This document shows, one piece after another, positions 9,623 to 16,887 of a DNA stretch of 64,000 nt; positions within the stretch are counted from its first letter, which is position 1, and each line of letters starts with the position of its first letter. A program made the translations under genes and the position numbers. The notes under the pieces were generated by a model, which saw nothing but the letters and a program-made list of their open reading frames with translations, was not told the origin of the DNA and made no database searches. The DNA comes from Primorskyibacter flagellatus (GTDB lineage: Bacteria; Pseudomonadota; Alphaproteobacteria; Rhodobacterales; Rhodobacteraceae): assembly GCF_900176485.1 (NCBI RefSeq), contig NZ_FWYD01000001.1, positions 434,001 to 498,000 on the forward strand, in the 5' to 3' direction.

Positions 9623-10445
9623 CGCATGCCTCCATCGCTTGCAGGACCGTGCGGGTCACCAGCGTGCGCACGGCCTCGGACCGGTAGGCTGCCGTTGCCC
9701 GCACATCACTGATCGGCGCAAGGGACGGCATCGCGGCAGTCGCGACGATCTCGGCAATATCGCGCGGTCCCGCGCCGCGCAGCGCGGTTTCAAGCTCTGG
9801 CAGGCGGCACGCCACCGCCGAGCAAGCACCGACGGCGATGCGGGCGCGGGAGATGTAGCCATCCTCAACGGCAATCACCGCGCCGACCATTGCGATGGAA
9901 ATCACCAGATATTTCCGCGCGCCCAGCTTCAGAAAGGCCCCCTGTCCCGGCGTGTCGGCAATCACGATTGCCGTGATCAGTTCGCCGGGTTTCAGCGCCG
10001 TATCGCGCGGCCCCCGAATGAAGTCGCTCAAAGCCAGTCGGCGCACGCCCTCTGGCCCCAGCAGTTCAACCTCGGCGTCCAGAGCCAGCAGCGGAGGCAC
10101 ACCATCGGCGGCGGGCGACGCGTTGCAGATATTGCCTGCGACCGTCCCGGCATTCTGGATCTGGACCGAGCCAACCTCGCGCGCGGCCAGCTTCAGCCCG
10201 TCGAAGAGCGGCGGCACATCCGCGCGGATCGCATCGCTCCATGTTGTCGCCGCCCCGATACGCCAGACGCCGTGCGCCCGCGTGATCCCGCGAAATCCGG
10301 GCAGAGCCGACAGGTCCACCATTGTTGCAGGCGGCGGCCCGTCACGCAGACCGGGGTAAACATCGGTGCCCCCGGCCAGGATCACCGCACCTTCCCCGGA
10401 CAGCAGCGCAAGTGCCGCGTCAAGCGATTGGGGGCGATGAAGCAT
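9612..10445 (-). CDS. FAD-binding subunit of molybdenum hydroxylase (CoxM/XdhA-like)
   Basis: Electron-transfer flavin subunit partner of the fused Fe-S/Mo protein encoded next. The product has 277 residues, usual for stand-alone medium subunits. The FAD-binding PCMH motif AGGTDVYPGLRDG lies near residue 24 and the second signature GSVQIQNAGTVAGNICNASPAADG near 91-114, followed by the CO dehydrogenase flavoprotein C-terminal domain. GAAAGG lies upstream of the ATG. It is the first gene of the leftward operon, reading away from a shared control region with a GTTTGTATGCGAAC operator about 33 bases before its start. It lacks a 4Fe-4S insertion of the 4-hydroxybenzoyl-CoA reductase type. Confidence 0.9.
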   Translation of the reverse strand: MLHRPQSLDAALALLSGEGAVILAGGTDVYPGLRDGPPPATMVDLSALPGFRGITRAHGVWRIGAATTWSDAIRADVPPLFDGLKLAAREVGSVQIQNAGTVAGNICNASPAADGVPPLLALDAEVELLGPEGVRRLALSDFIRGPRDTALKPGELITAIVIADTPGQGAFLKLGARKYLVISIAMVGAVIAVEDGYISRARIAVGACSAVACRLPELETALRGAGPRDIAEIVATAAMPSLAPISDVRATAAYRSEAVRTLVTRTVLQAMEACDVA

Positions 10446-10477
10446 TGCGCGGGCCTTTCATCTTCACATCTGACATC

Positions 10478-10491
10478 GTTTGTATGCGAAC
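10478..10491. promoter_or_regulatory. Palindromic operator, left copy
   Basis: GTTTGTATGCGAAC. Its reverse complement matches the right copy at 10733-10746 in 13 of 14 positions. The core GTATRC with outer GTT/AAC resembles operators of GntR/FadR-type and some MarR-type repressors. It lies between the putative leftward promoter and the FAD-subunit start. Confidence 0.6.
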
Positions 10492-10732
10492 GACATGGGT
10501 CCACCGTAAGAACTTGGCGGAAAAGTTGTCAATCACAGAAACAGATGAACGCGTGATCGGCATAGCGGGAAACAAGACCTTCGCGGCGCAGCCGGACATG
10601 GCGCGGGGGCTGCCCACACCTGCGCCACATGCCCGTCCCTGACGACAAAACCACAGACCCCAAAACGCCGGTCACCAAAGTGACACGCGCTTTAAGTGGC
10701 CAAATCTGTTGACTCGCAAACCGCTCTTGTGC

Positions 10733-10746
10733 GTTCGTATACAAAC
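10733..10746. promoter_or_regulatory. Palindromic operator, right copy
   Basis: GTTCGTATACAAAC, a near-perfect dyad (GTT-N-GTATAC-N-AAC). It overlaps the expected -10 region of the rightward promoter, whose -35 candidate is TTGACT at 10709. A repressor bound here would block transcription. The MarR gene at the end of this operon is the nearest candidate regulator; that link is inferred. Confidence 0.6.
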
Positions 10747-10796
10747 AACCTGTCGGGCTGCGACCCCGCGCCAGTCCCCAGATCGGAGCAAATGAC

Positions 10797-12305
10797 GTGA
10801 CCGAGCCTACCGCCCCGCGCAGCCGGACGGATCGCCCCGAAAAGATCCGCTGCGACGCTTGCCCGGTGATGTGCTACATCGCCGACGGCCGGTCCGGTGC
10901 CTGCGACCGCTATGCCAATGAAGGCGGCGCGCTGGTCCGTCTCGATCCGCTGACCATTCTGGAGAACCGCGAAGCCGAAGCGCCTGTGGTGCCGTTTCTG
11001 GACCGCGAATGGGATGGCGATCTGCTGACCGGCGAGGAGACGTTCCTTACCGCGGTGGGGTCCGGCACGACCTATCCCGACTATAAGCCCGCGCCCTTCA
11101 TCGTCGCCTCCAAGACCGCCGATGCCGATATGATCACCGTCGTGACCGAGGGCATCTTTTCCTATTGCGGTGCCAAGGTGAAGATCGACACGGACCGGCA
11201 TCTGGGTGCCGAATGTGCGCCGGTCCGGGCCGAGGGCGAGGTGATCGGCCATGTCACCACCTCGGAATACGGCTCGCAAATGCTCAGCCTTGGCGGCGTC
11301 AACCATCTGACCGGCGGATCCAAGAAAGAGGGGCGTGTCACCTGCGCGTCGCTTCTGGCGCTGTGCAATGGCGGATCTGTCGCCATGACAATCGACGGCG
11401 GCGCGGACCTGGAAGTGACCGCCGGACAGGCGCCCATCGTCGATGGCAAGAAAGAAGAGCGGATGCGCGTCGGCTGCGGCTCTGCCACCGTCGGTATGTT
11501 TGCCGCGCAATGGCAGGGTCTGGTGGACGAGGTCGTGGTGGTGGACGATCACATCACCGGCGTCATGTCCGAGCATCAGGCAGGCAAGGTCATCGGCTGG
11601 GCCCCTTCGGGCATTCGCATCAAGGGCCGCCGTTCGACCCCCGGACGCTATTTTCAGGTGGCAGATCCCGGCACCGGCTGGGGCGGCACCGATCTTACCG
11701 ATCCGCTGACCATCCTCGGGGACTGGAAGCCGGATCAGGCCCGCCCCGGCCTGTCGCTGCTGATGGTGTCCACCACTGGCGAGAACGCGGCCTATTACGA
11801 GTTGAACGACGATCTGGTGCCGGTGCAGCAGGAAATGCCGGCGCGGCTGGTCCCCTCTGTCCGCCGGATCGAGGAGAATTGCGAACCGTCGCTGGCCTCC
11901 GTCCTGTTCATGGCGGGGGCCGGTGGCTCGCTGCGATCCGGTGTGACGAAAAACCCGGTCAGCCTGACACGTTCGGTGCAATCGCGGCTGACAAGGGTGA
12001 CATGCGGCGGTGCGCCGGTCTTCATGTGGCCGGGTGGCGGCATCACCTTCATGGCGGATGTCACGCAGATGCCGAAGAACGCGTTTGGCTATGTGCCGAC
12101 GCCAGCCCTTGTGGCCCCTATCGAGTTCACGATGAGCGCCACCGATTACGCGGCCCTGGGCGGCCATATGGACTATGTCATGCCGCTGGAGGATGCCTTG
12201 CGCGGTGTGCATAGTCGGCAAAATGACCACCAGCTTTCCGGGCAACGGGCAGAGCCACGCAAATCCGGCGCGCCATGGCCGGTCGGCCGGGCGGGCAAGC
12301 CATGA
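10797..12305 (+). CDS. 6-hydroxynicotinate reductase-like iron-sulfur protein
   Basis: The product has 502 residues with a GTG start and GGAG about ten bases upstream; the nearby ATG at 10792 runs into a stop after two codons. The N-terminus has a four-cysteine motif, C19-x2-C22-P-x2-C26-x9-C36, fit for a 4Fe-4S cluster. The rest matches my recollection of the 6-hydroxynicotinate reductase (Hnr) family, whose characterised clostridial member reduces 6-hydroxynicotinate to a tetrahydro-oxo product with ferredoxin. No transmembrane segment is seen. It is the first gene of the rightward operon, and its stop overlaps the next ATG by four bases. The C-terminal 25 or so residues are basic and low in conservation-like pattern. 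Reduction of a hydroxylated N-heterocycle is inferred from family and context. Confidence 0.7.
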   Translation: MTEPTAPRSRTDRPEKIRCDACPVMCYIADGRSGACDRYANEGGALVRLDPLTILENREAEAPVVPFLDREWDGDLLTGEETFLTAVGSGTTYPDYKPAPFIVASKTADADMITVVTEGIFSYCGAKVKIDTDRHLGAECAPVRAEGEVIGHVTTSEYGSQMLSLGGVNHLTGGSKKEGRVTCASLLALCNGGSVAMTIDGGADLEVTAGQAPIVDGKKEERMRVGCGSATVGMFAAQWQGLVDEVVVVDDHITGVMSEHQAGKVIGWAPSGIRIKGRRSTPGRYFQVADPGTGWGGTDLTDPLTILGDWKPDQARPGLSLLMVSTTGENAAYYELNDDLVPVQQEMPARLVPSVRRIEENCEPSLASVLFMAGAGGSLRSGVTKNPVSLTRSVQSRLTRVTCGGAPVFMWPGGGITFMADVTQMPKNAFGYVPTPALVAPIEFTMSATDYAALGGHMDYVMPLEDALRGVHSRQNDHQLSGQRAEPRKSGAPWPVGRAGKP

Positions 12306-13204
12306 GCTGGGCTGAGACCGCCCGCGCGCATCTGTTGCCGGATGGCAGGTTGCGGCTGACCCACGGGCCGATTGACGTGATCATCTGCGCAGAGGGGCCA
12401 GAGGATGCGATCCGCGCCGCATATCTGCGCGCCCGAGACGCGTTCCAGCCCCTGCTGGAGGATCTGGTCGCAGAACTGCCCCGGTTGCGCGCGTCTGCGG
12501 GTCCGGCCCCACAGGGCGAGGTGGCAAAGCGGATGCACAGGGCCGTGTCACTCTTTCCGGACGTTTTCATCACGCCGATGGCCGCCGTTGCCGGATCGGT
12601 TGCCGATCACCTGCTCGCGGCGCTGCTGATGCCGGAACACGGCCTGACCCGTGCCCATGTCAATAACGGTGGCGATATCGCGCTTTGGACGGCGGATACG
12701 CCGTTTCGGCTGGCGATCTGCGAGGATCCGCTGATGCGCCGCATGGGCGCGCGGGCCGTGATCGGGCCGGATGACGCGATCGGCGGGGTGGCGACCTCTG
12801 GCTGGCGCGGGCGGTCGCATTCGTTGGGCATTGCCGATGCGGTGACGGTTCTGGCCGCAGACGCGGCCACCGCAGACGCTGCGGCGACGCTGATCGCCAA
12901 TGCCGTCGATCTGCCCGGCCATCCCGGCGTTTCCCGCGCGCGCGCCGACAGCCTGTCGCCGGACAGCGACCTTGGCGCGCGGCTTGTGACGACCGATGTC
13001 GGCCCCCTGCCCCTGCGCGACCGACAAAGCGCGCTTGCCCACGGATCGAACCTTGCGCAACGCTATATTGCGGACGGGCTGATCGCCGCTGCCTGCCTGA
13101 CCTGTCAGGCAGAGCGGGTGATGCTGGGCCGTGCCGTGACAAACCCCGAAAACCCGGCCATACACGGCGCGAACAGCCGCCAGAAGGACCTGACCCATGC
13201 CTGA
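12302..13204 (+). CDS. UPF0280 family protein
   Basis: The product has 300 residues. The sequence resembles UPF0280 proteins, which share a fold with ApbE-type flavin transferases. Visible segments are LPDGRLRLTHGPID near residue 14, the central VAGSVADHLLAALL around 100 and NNGGDIAL near 122, and SGWRGRSHSLGIADAVTVLA around 170-189, which look like the family core. The start has little Shine-Dalgarno character but overlaps the previous stop (ATGA), so translation is probably coupled. Its end overlaps the next gene by 8 bases. Flavin handling for the Hnr-like protein would make sense but is a guess; no function is established for the family to my knowledge. Confidence 0.75.
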   Translation: MSWAETARAHLLPDGRLRLTHGPIDVIICAEGPEDAIRAAYLRARDAFQPLLEDLVAELPRLRASAGPAPQGEVAKRMHRAVSLFPDVFITPMAAVAGSVADHLLAALLMPEHGLTRAHVNNGGDIALWTADTPFRLAICEDPLMRRMGARAVIGPDDAIGGVATSGWRGRSHSLGIADAVTVLAADAATADAAATLIANAVDLPGHPGVSRARADSLSPDSDLGARLVTTDVGPLPLRDRQSALAHGSNLAQRYIADGLIAAACLTCQAERVMLGRAVTNPENPAIHGANSRQKDLTHA

Positions 13205-13781
13205 ACCGCAGATCCGCAAATCCGCAACACTGGTCGAGACGATCTACCATGAAGGCGGGCCCGCGCCGGAGACACCCTTGCGCCGCGCGGCCTGCATGAC
13301 GGTCATCGCGAACCCCTTTGCCGGTCGCTATGTCGAAGAGATCGAAGGCTTCATGAAGGATCTCGAACCGCTGGGCATTCAGATGGCGCAGCACTGCATC
13401 GACGCGCTTGGTGGCGATGCATCCGTGGTCGAAGGCTACGGAAAGGGTGCCATCGTCGGCACGAATGGAGAGTTGGAGCATGGCGCGCTGTGGCATGTCC
13501 CCGGCGGTTACGCGATGCGCGACAAGATTGCCGAGAGCATGGCGATCGTCCCGTCGACCAAGAAGGTCGGCGCGCCGGGGGCGCGTCTGGACGTGCCGGT
13601 GACCCATACCAACGCCTCGTATGTGCGCTCGCATTTCGACGCGATGGAGGTCGGGCTGAACGACGCGCCCAAGGCCGACGAGATCCTGCTGGTGCTGGTG
13701 ATGACCACCGGCCCGCGCATCCATGCTCGCGTCGGCGGCCTGAAGGCCAAGGACGTGGCGGGCAAGGACGGCTTGCGGTGA
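13197..13781 (+). CDS. DUF1185 (AA_synth, PF06684) family protein, first copy
   Basis: The product has 194 residues, full length for the family, whose solved structures show a variant of the Bacillus chorismate mutase fold. The name amino-acid synthesis is only a database label. Conserved blocks are NPFAGRY (residues 38-44), GYGKGAIVG...GELEH, a VPSTKK...GAPGA..DVP block, YVRSHFDAM and a C-terminal RVGGL. It is homologous to the gene right after it, so the pair probably arose by tandem duplication and may form a heteromer. The start overlaps the UPF0280 stop by 8 bases. It is soluble, with no signal peptide. A ring-processing or isomerising role in the pathway is possible but unproven. Confidence 0.78.
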   Translation: MPEPQIRKSATLVETIYHEGGPAPETPLRRAACMTVIANPFAGRYVEEIEGFMKDLEPLGIQMAQHCIDALGGDASVVEGYGKGAIVGTNGELEHGALWHVPGGYAMRDKIAESMAIVPSTKKVGAPGARLDVPVTHTNASYVRSHFDAMEVGLNDAPKADEILLVLVMTTGPRIHARVGGLKAKDVAGKDGLR

Positions 13782-14356
13782 AATTGCGCCGGATCATCAC
13801 CCTGGTCGAGGAGACGCGGCGCGAGATGGGGCAAGAGATTGCCCCGCCGTCCCGTCGCGCATTGGCGGCGGCCGTGATCGAAAACCCTTATGCCGGACGC
13901 TACGCAGAGGATCTGGACGCGTTGATCCAGACAGGTGCCGCGCTTGGCCAGCGTTTGGGCCAAGAGGCGCTTGCCGCGCTTGGCTGTGACGCCAGTGACG
14001 TGCAGGGTTACGGCAAGGCGGCACTTGTCGGAGAGGCCGGAGAGTTGGAACATGCCGCAGCCCTGCTGCACCCGAAGCTTGGCGCACCGCTGCGCGAGGT
14101 GCTGGGCGGCGGCAAGGCTCTGGTGCCCTCCTCCAAGGCGATGGGTGGTCCGGGCGCTGTGATCGACGTGCCGTTGGGCCACAAGGATGCGGCCTATGTC
14201 CGGAGCCATTTTGATGGAATGCGGCTGGAACTGCCCGACGCGCCGCGCGCAAATGAAATCGTGGTGGCCGTGGCGCTGCAACAAGGCGGCAGGCCCAATC
14301 CACGGGTCGGCGGGCTGACCCATGCAGAGGTACTGGGCACGGACGGGCTGCGCTAG
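13778..14356 (+). CDS. DUF1185 (AA_synth) family protein, second copy
   Basis: The product has 192 residues. The GTG at 13778 overlaps the TGA of the first copy (GTGA), and the protein then aligns from its first residues with copy one. Shared blocks are NPYAGRY, GYGKAALVG...GELEH, VPSSKAMGGPGA, YVRSHFDGM and PRVGGL. Differences cluster in the middle (LLHPKLGAPLREVLGGGKAL against WHVPGGYAMRDKIAESMAI), so the two could have different active-site surfaces. No ATG alternative fits. A 21-base gap with GGAGG leads to the Rieske gene. Confidence 0.78.
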   Translation: MKLRRIITLVEETRREMGQEIAPPSRRALAAAVIENPYAGRYAEDLDALIQTGAALGQRLGQEALAALGCDASDVQGYGKAALVGEAGELEHAAALLHPKLGAPLREVLGGGKALVPSSKAMGGPGAVIDVPLGHKDAAYVRSHFDGMRLELPDAPRANEIVVAVALQQGGRPNPRVGGLTHAEVLGTDGLR

Positions 14357-14377
14357 GGAAAGGACGGAGGCAGACAG

Positions 14378-15448
14378 ATGGGCAATTTCATACGCAATGC
14401 CTGGTATGTCGCGGGCTGGTCGTCAGAGATAGACGACGAGCTGCGCCGCTTTACCATTCTGGGCGATCACGTCGTCATGTACCGCAAATCGGATGGCGGC
14501 GTCGTGGCGCTGGAAGACCGCTGCCCGCACCGGCTGCTGCCACTGTCCAAGGGCAAGCGCATCGGGGACGACATTCAATGCGGCTATCACGGGCTGACGT
14601 TTGATTGCTCGGGTGCCTGTATCCGCGTGCCCGGACAGACCAACCAACCCAAAAGCGCCTATGTTCTGGCCTTCCCGACATTCGAACGCTACGGCATCGT
14701 CTGGATCTGGATGGGCGACCCCGAAAAGGCCGATACCGGCAAGGTGTTCGACCTGCCGCAATTCAGCGATCCCGGCTGGGCCACGCATCACGGCGACGCG
14801 CTGCATTTGAAATCAAATTACCTCAACGTCGCCGAGAACCTTGTTGATCCCGCGCATGTCAGCTTTGTCCACCCGACCACGTTGGGCAATGCCGCGTCGG
14901 AAAACGTCCCCGTGCATGTCCAGACCGAGGGCGAAGCAATTGTCGCGTGGCGCTGGATTCGCGACGCTGAACCGATTGGGTTTTTCAAAGGGTTTGGCGG
15001 CTTCACCGGCAATGTGGATCGCTGGCATTACTACTACCTCTATACCCCCTGTACGGCGGTGATCGATTTCGGGTCTGCCCCGGTGGAGGATGCCATTGCC
15101 GAAGATGAGCGTGATCGCGGCGTGCGCATCTTTGCCCTGCATTTCATCACCCCGGTGACAGAGACCACTTCGATCGACCGCTGGATGCATATCCGCAACA
15201 CCGCGCTTGACGACGCCGGCGCCGAGGCCACGATGGACACCATGTTCCGCAAGGCGTTTGACGAGGACAAGGCGATCCTGGAGGCCGTTCAGGAAGAAGA
15301 GTTGCGCCCCGCCAAACGACGCCCCATCCGCATCGCCATCGACAAGGGACCGCTTGTCTATCGCAAGCGGATCAGCGAACTTCTGGAACTGGAACGTACC
15401 GAGGATCTGGCGGCCGACCCCTCGCCCGCCTTTGTCTACCACGATTGA
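14378..15448 (+). CDS. Rieske 2Fe-2S aromatic ring oxygenase, VanA-like
   Basis: The product has 356 residues, the size of vanillate O-demethylase oxygenase-type proteins. The Rieske motif is C49-P-H51 and C68-G-Y-H71. The mononuclear iron site is visible in the NVAENLVDPAHVSFVHP segment, with H160 and H165 as ligands and D157 as the bridging acid. GGAGG precedes the ATG. Such enzymes hydroxylate or O/N-demethylate aromatic acids using electrons from a separate ferredoxin reductase; none is encoded in this window, so the partner must be elsewhere. Its place between the DUF1185 pair and the importer points to an early step on the imported compound. Confidence 0.88.
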   Translation: MGNFIRNAWYVAGWSSEIDDELRRFTILGDHVVMYRKSDGGVVALEDRCPHRLLPLSKGKRIGDDIQCGYHGLTFDCSGACIRVPGQTNQPKSAYVLAFPTFERYGIVWIWMGDPEKADTGKVFDLPQFSDPGWATHHGDALHLKSNYLNVAENLVDPAHVSFVHPTTLGNAASENVPVHVQTEGEAIVAWRWIRDAEPIGFFKGFGGFTGNVDRWHYYYLYTPCTAVIDFGSAPVEDAIAEDERDRGVRIFALHFITPVTETTSIDRWMHIRNTALDDAGAEATMDTMFRKAFDEDKAILEAVQEEELRPAKRRPIRIAIDKGPLVYRKRISELLELERTEDLAADPSPAFVYHD

Positions 15449-15509
15449 CCGGCGTCAGACCGGACCATACGGCAGCCCAACGCCTGCCGACCAACAGGAG
15501 ACTGACCAT

Positions 15510-16730
15510 ATGACCTTCACGCGACGCACATTGCTCGCCATGGCCACGGCGCTTGCCCCGATTGCGGCATTGACCCCGGTGACTGCGCTGGCGCAGGACA
15601 GTATCAAGATCGGCGAGATCAACCATTACAAACGCCTTGCCGCATTTGCTGAACCCTACAAGCTGGGTATTGAACTGGCCGTGGAAGAGATCAACGCCGA
15701 TGGCGGCGTGCTGGGCAAGCCGCTGGAGTTCATCTTCCGCGACGACCAGGGCGACCCGGCCGAAGCGATCAAGATCGCCGAGGAACTGATGACCCGCGAC
15801 GGTGCGGTGATGCTGACCGGGACAATCCTCAGCAATGTCGGGTTGGCGCTGTCGTCCTTTGCCGCCGAGAAAGGTTACCTTTATCTTGCGGCGGAACCGC
15901 TGGCGGACAGCCTTGTGTGGTCCTCCGGTAATCCGCAAACCTTCCGGCTTCGCGCGTCAACCTGGGTACAGGCCGCGATGCTGGCGGAAGAGGCCGCCAA
16001 GACCGACGCAATCCGCTATGCCACCATCGCGCCCAACTATGCCTACGGGCAAGACGCTGTCGAGGCCTTCAAGGAAAACCTGCTGCGGTTGAAGCCTGAC
16101 GTGGAATTCGTGGCCGAACAGTGGCCCGCGCTCTTCAAGATCGACGCAGGCGCCGAGGTGCAGGCACTGGAACGTGCGAAGCCCGACGCAATCTATAACG
16201 TGACCTTTGGCACCGATCTGGCCAAATTCGTGCGCGACGGCGGCGACCGCGGCCTGTTCGATGGCCGCAATGTCTACGGCCTGCTGACCGGAGAGCCGGA
16301 ATACCTCGACCCGCTGGGGGATGAGGCACCCGAAGGCTGGTTCGTGACCGGCTATCCCTGGTACGCGCTTGAGGACGGCACCCCCGGCAAGACCTTTGTC
16401 GACGCCTATATGGACACGACAGGCGAGACGCCAAAGATCGGCTCGCTGGTGGGTTACATGACCGTGTTGTCGATTGCCGCCGCGATTGAGAAAGCAGGTG
16501 CCACCGATACTGCATCCCTGATCGCCGCCTTTGAAGGGCTGGAGGTCGAGGATACGCCGATTGGCCTGCTCAGCTACCGCGAACTCGACAATCAGTCGAC
16601 GATGGGCGCCTATGTCGGCACGCTTGCGGTGGAGGACGGCAAGGGCGTGATGGTGGACTGGTCTTACAAAGATCCCGCGCCCTATATGCCCACTGACGAC
16701 GAAATCCGCGCAATGCGTCCTGCCGAGTGA
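15510..16730 (+). CDS. Liv-type ABC transporter substrate-binding protein
   Basis: Periplasmic binding protein, 406 residues. It has a twin-arginine-like/Sec signal (TRR, then a hydrophobic stretch ending near ALA, residues 27-29) and a mature start QDSIKIGEINHYKRL. The type-I fold signatures GIELAVEEINADGGVLGKPL and the downstream GDPAEAIKIAEELM fit the amide/aromatic-acid subgroup of the LivK family. CAGGAG lies upstream of the ATG at 15510; the frame is open further upstream, but that part overlaps the Rieske gene. The following 157 bases contain two GC-rich palindromes before the permease. Ligand unknown; an N-heterocycle or aromatic acid is inferred. Confidence 0.88.
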   Translation: MTFTRRTLLAMATALAPIAALTPVTALAQDSIKIGEINHYKRLAAFAEPYKLGIELAVEEINADGGVLGKPLEFIFRDDQGDPAEAIKIAEELMTRDGAVMLTGTILSNVGLALSSFAAEKGYLYLAAEPLADSLVWSSGNPQTFRLRASTWVQAAMLAEEAAKTDAIRYATIAPNYAYGQDAVEAFKENLLRLKPDVEFVAEQWPALFKIDAGAEVQALERAKPDAIYNVTFGTDLAKFVRDGGDRGLFDGRNVYGLLTGEPEYLDPLGDEAPEGWFVTGYPWYALEDGTPGKTFVDAYMDTTGETPKIGSLVGYMTVLSIAAAIEKAGATDTASLIAAFEGLEVEDTPIGLLSYRELDNQSTMGAYVGTLAVEDGKGVMVDWSYKDPAPYMPTDDEIRAMRPAE

Positions 16731-16752
16731 TCCGCAGGCGCATGGCCGCAAG

Positions 16753-16773
16753 GCCCCGGATCAAGTCCGGGGC
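16753..16773. repeat. GC-rich palindrome, first of a tandem pair
   Basis: GCCCCGGA at 16753-16760 pairs with TCCGGGGC at 16766-16773 around a TCAAG loop. This type of element is common between genes in alphaproteobacteria. It lies 23 bases after the binding-protein stop and may protect the upstream mRNA or attenuate expression of the downstream genes. Confidence 0.65.
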
Positions 16774-16805
16774 AGGTGTCCTTCCGTATCAGCGGTGCGC
16801 TTCCC

Positions 16806-16826
16806 GCCCCGGGCCTGACCCGGGGC
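16806..16826. repeat. GC-rich palindrome, second of a tandem pair
   Basis: GCCCCGGG at 16806-16813 pairs with CCCGGGGC at 16819-16826 around CCTGA. It is near-identical in design to the element 53 bases upstream. Neither is followed by a T-run, so a Rho-independent terminator is unlikely. Confidence 0.65.
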
Positions 16827-16887
16827 CTCCACCTCGGCGTCCATCTGCCGCCGAGACTGCCTTCTCCCCGTCAGACAGAGGACCGAC

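Larger units (their letters stand above)
10446..10796. promoter_or_regulatory. Control region between the two divergent catabolic operons
   Basis: This 351-base gap separates the FAD subunit (leftward) from the 6-hydroxynicotinate-reductase-like gene (rightward). It carries two near-identical palindromic operators, one near each operon. TTGACT at 10709-10714 is a candidate rightward -35, with the second operator over the -10 area. TTGACA on the minus strand (10527-10532) is a candidate leftward -35. The middle, about 10550-10700, shows no further motif that I recognise. Confidence 0.6.

Noticed and set aside
10692-12245. 517-codon open frame antisense to the Hnr-like gene
   Set aside because: The sense frame has a cluster motif and coupled neighbours; the antisense translation is His/Arg/Gly-rich with no domain.
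16753-16826. Rho-independent terminators after the binding-protein gene
   Set aside because: The hairpins are strong but neither has a T-run, and the permease must be expressed from the same operon.
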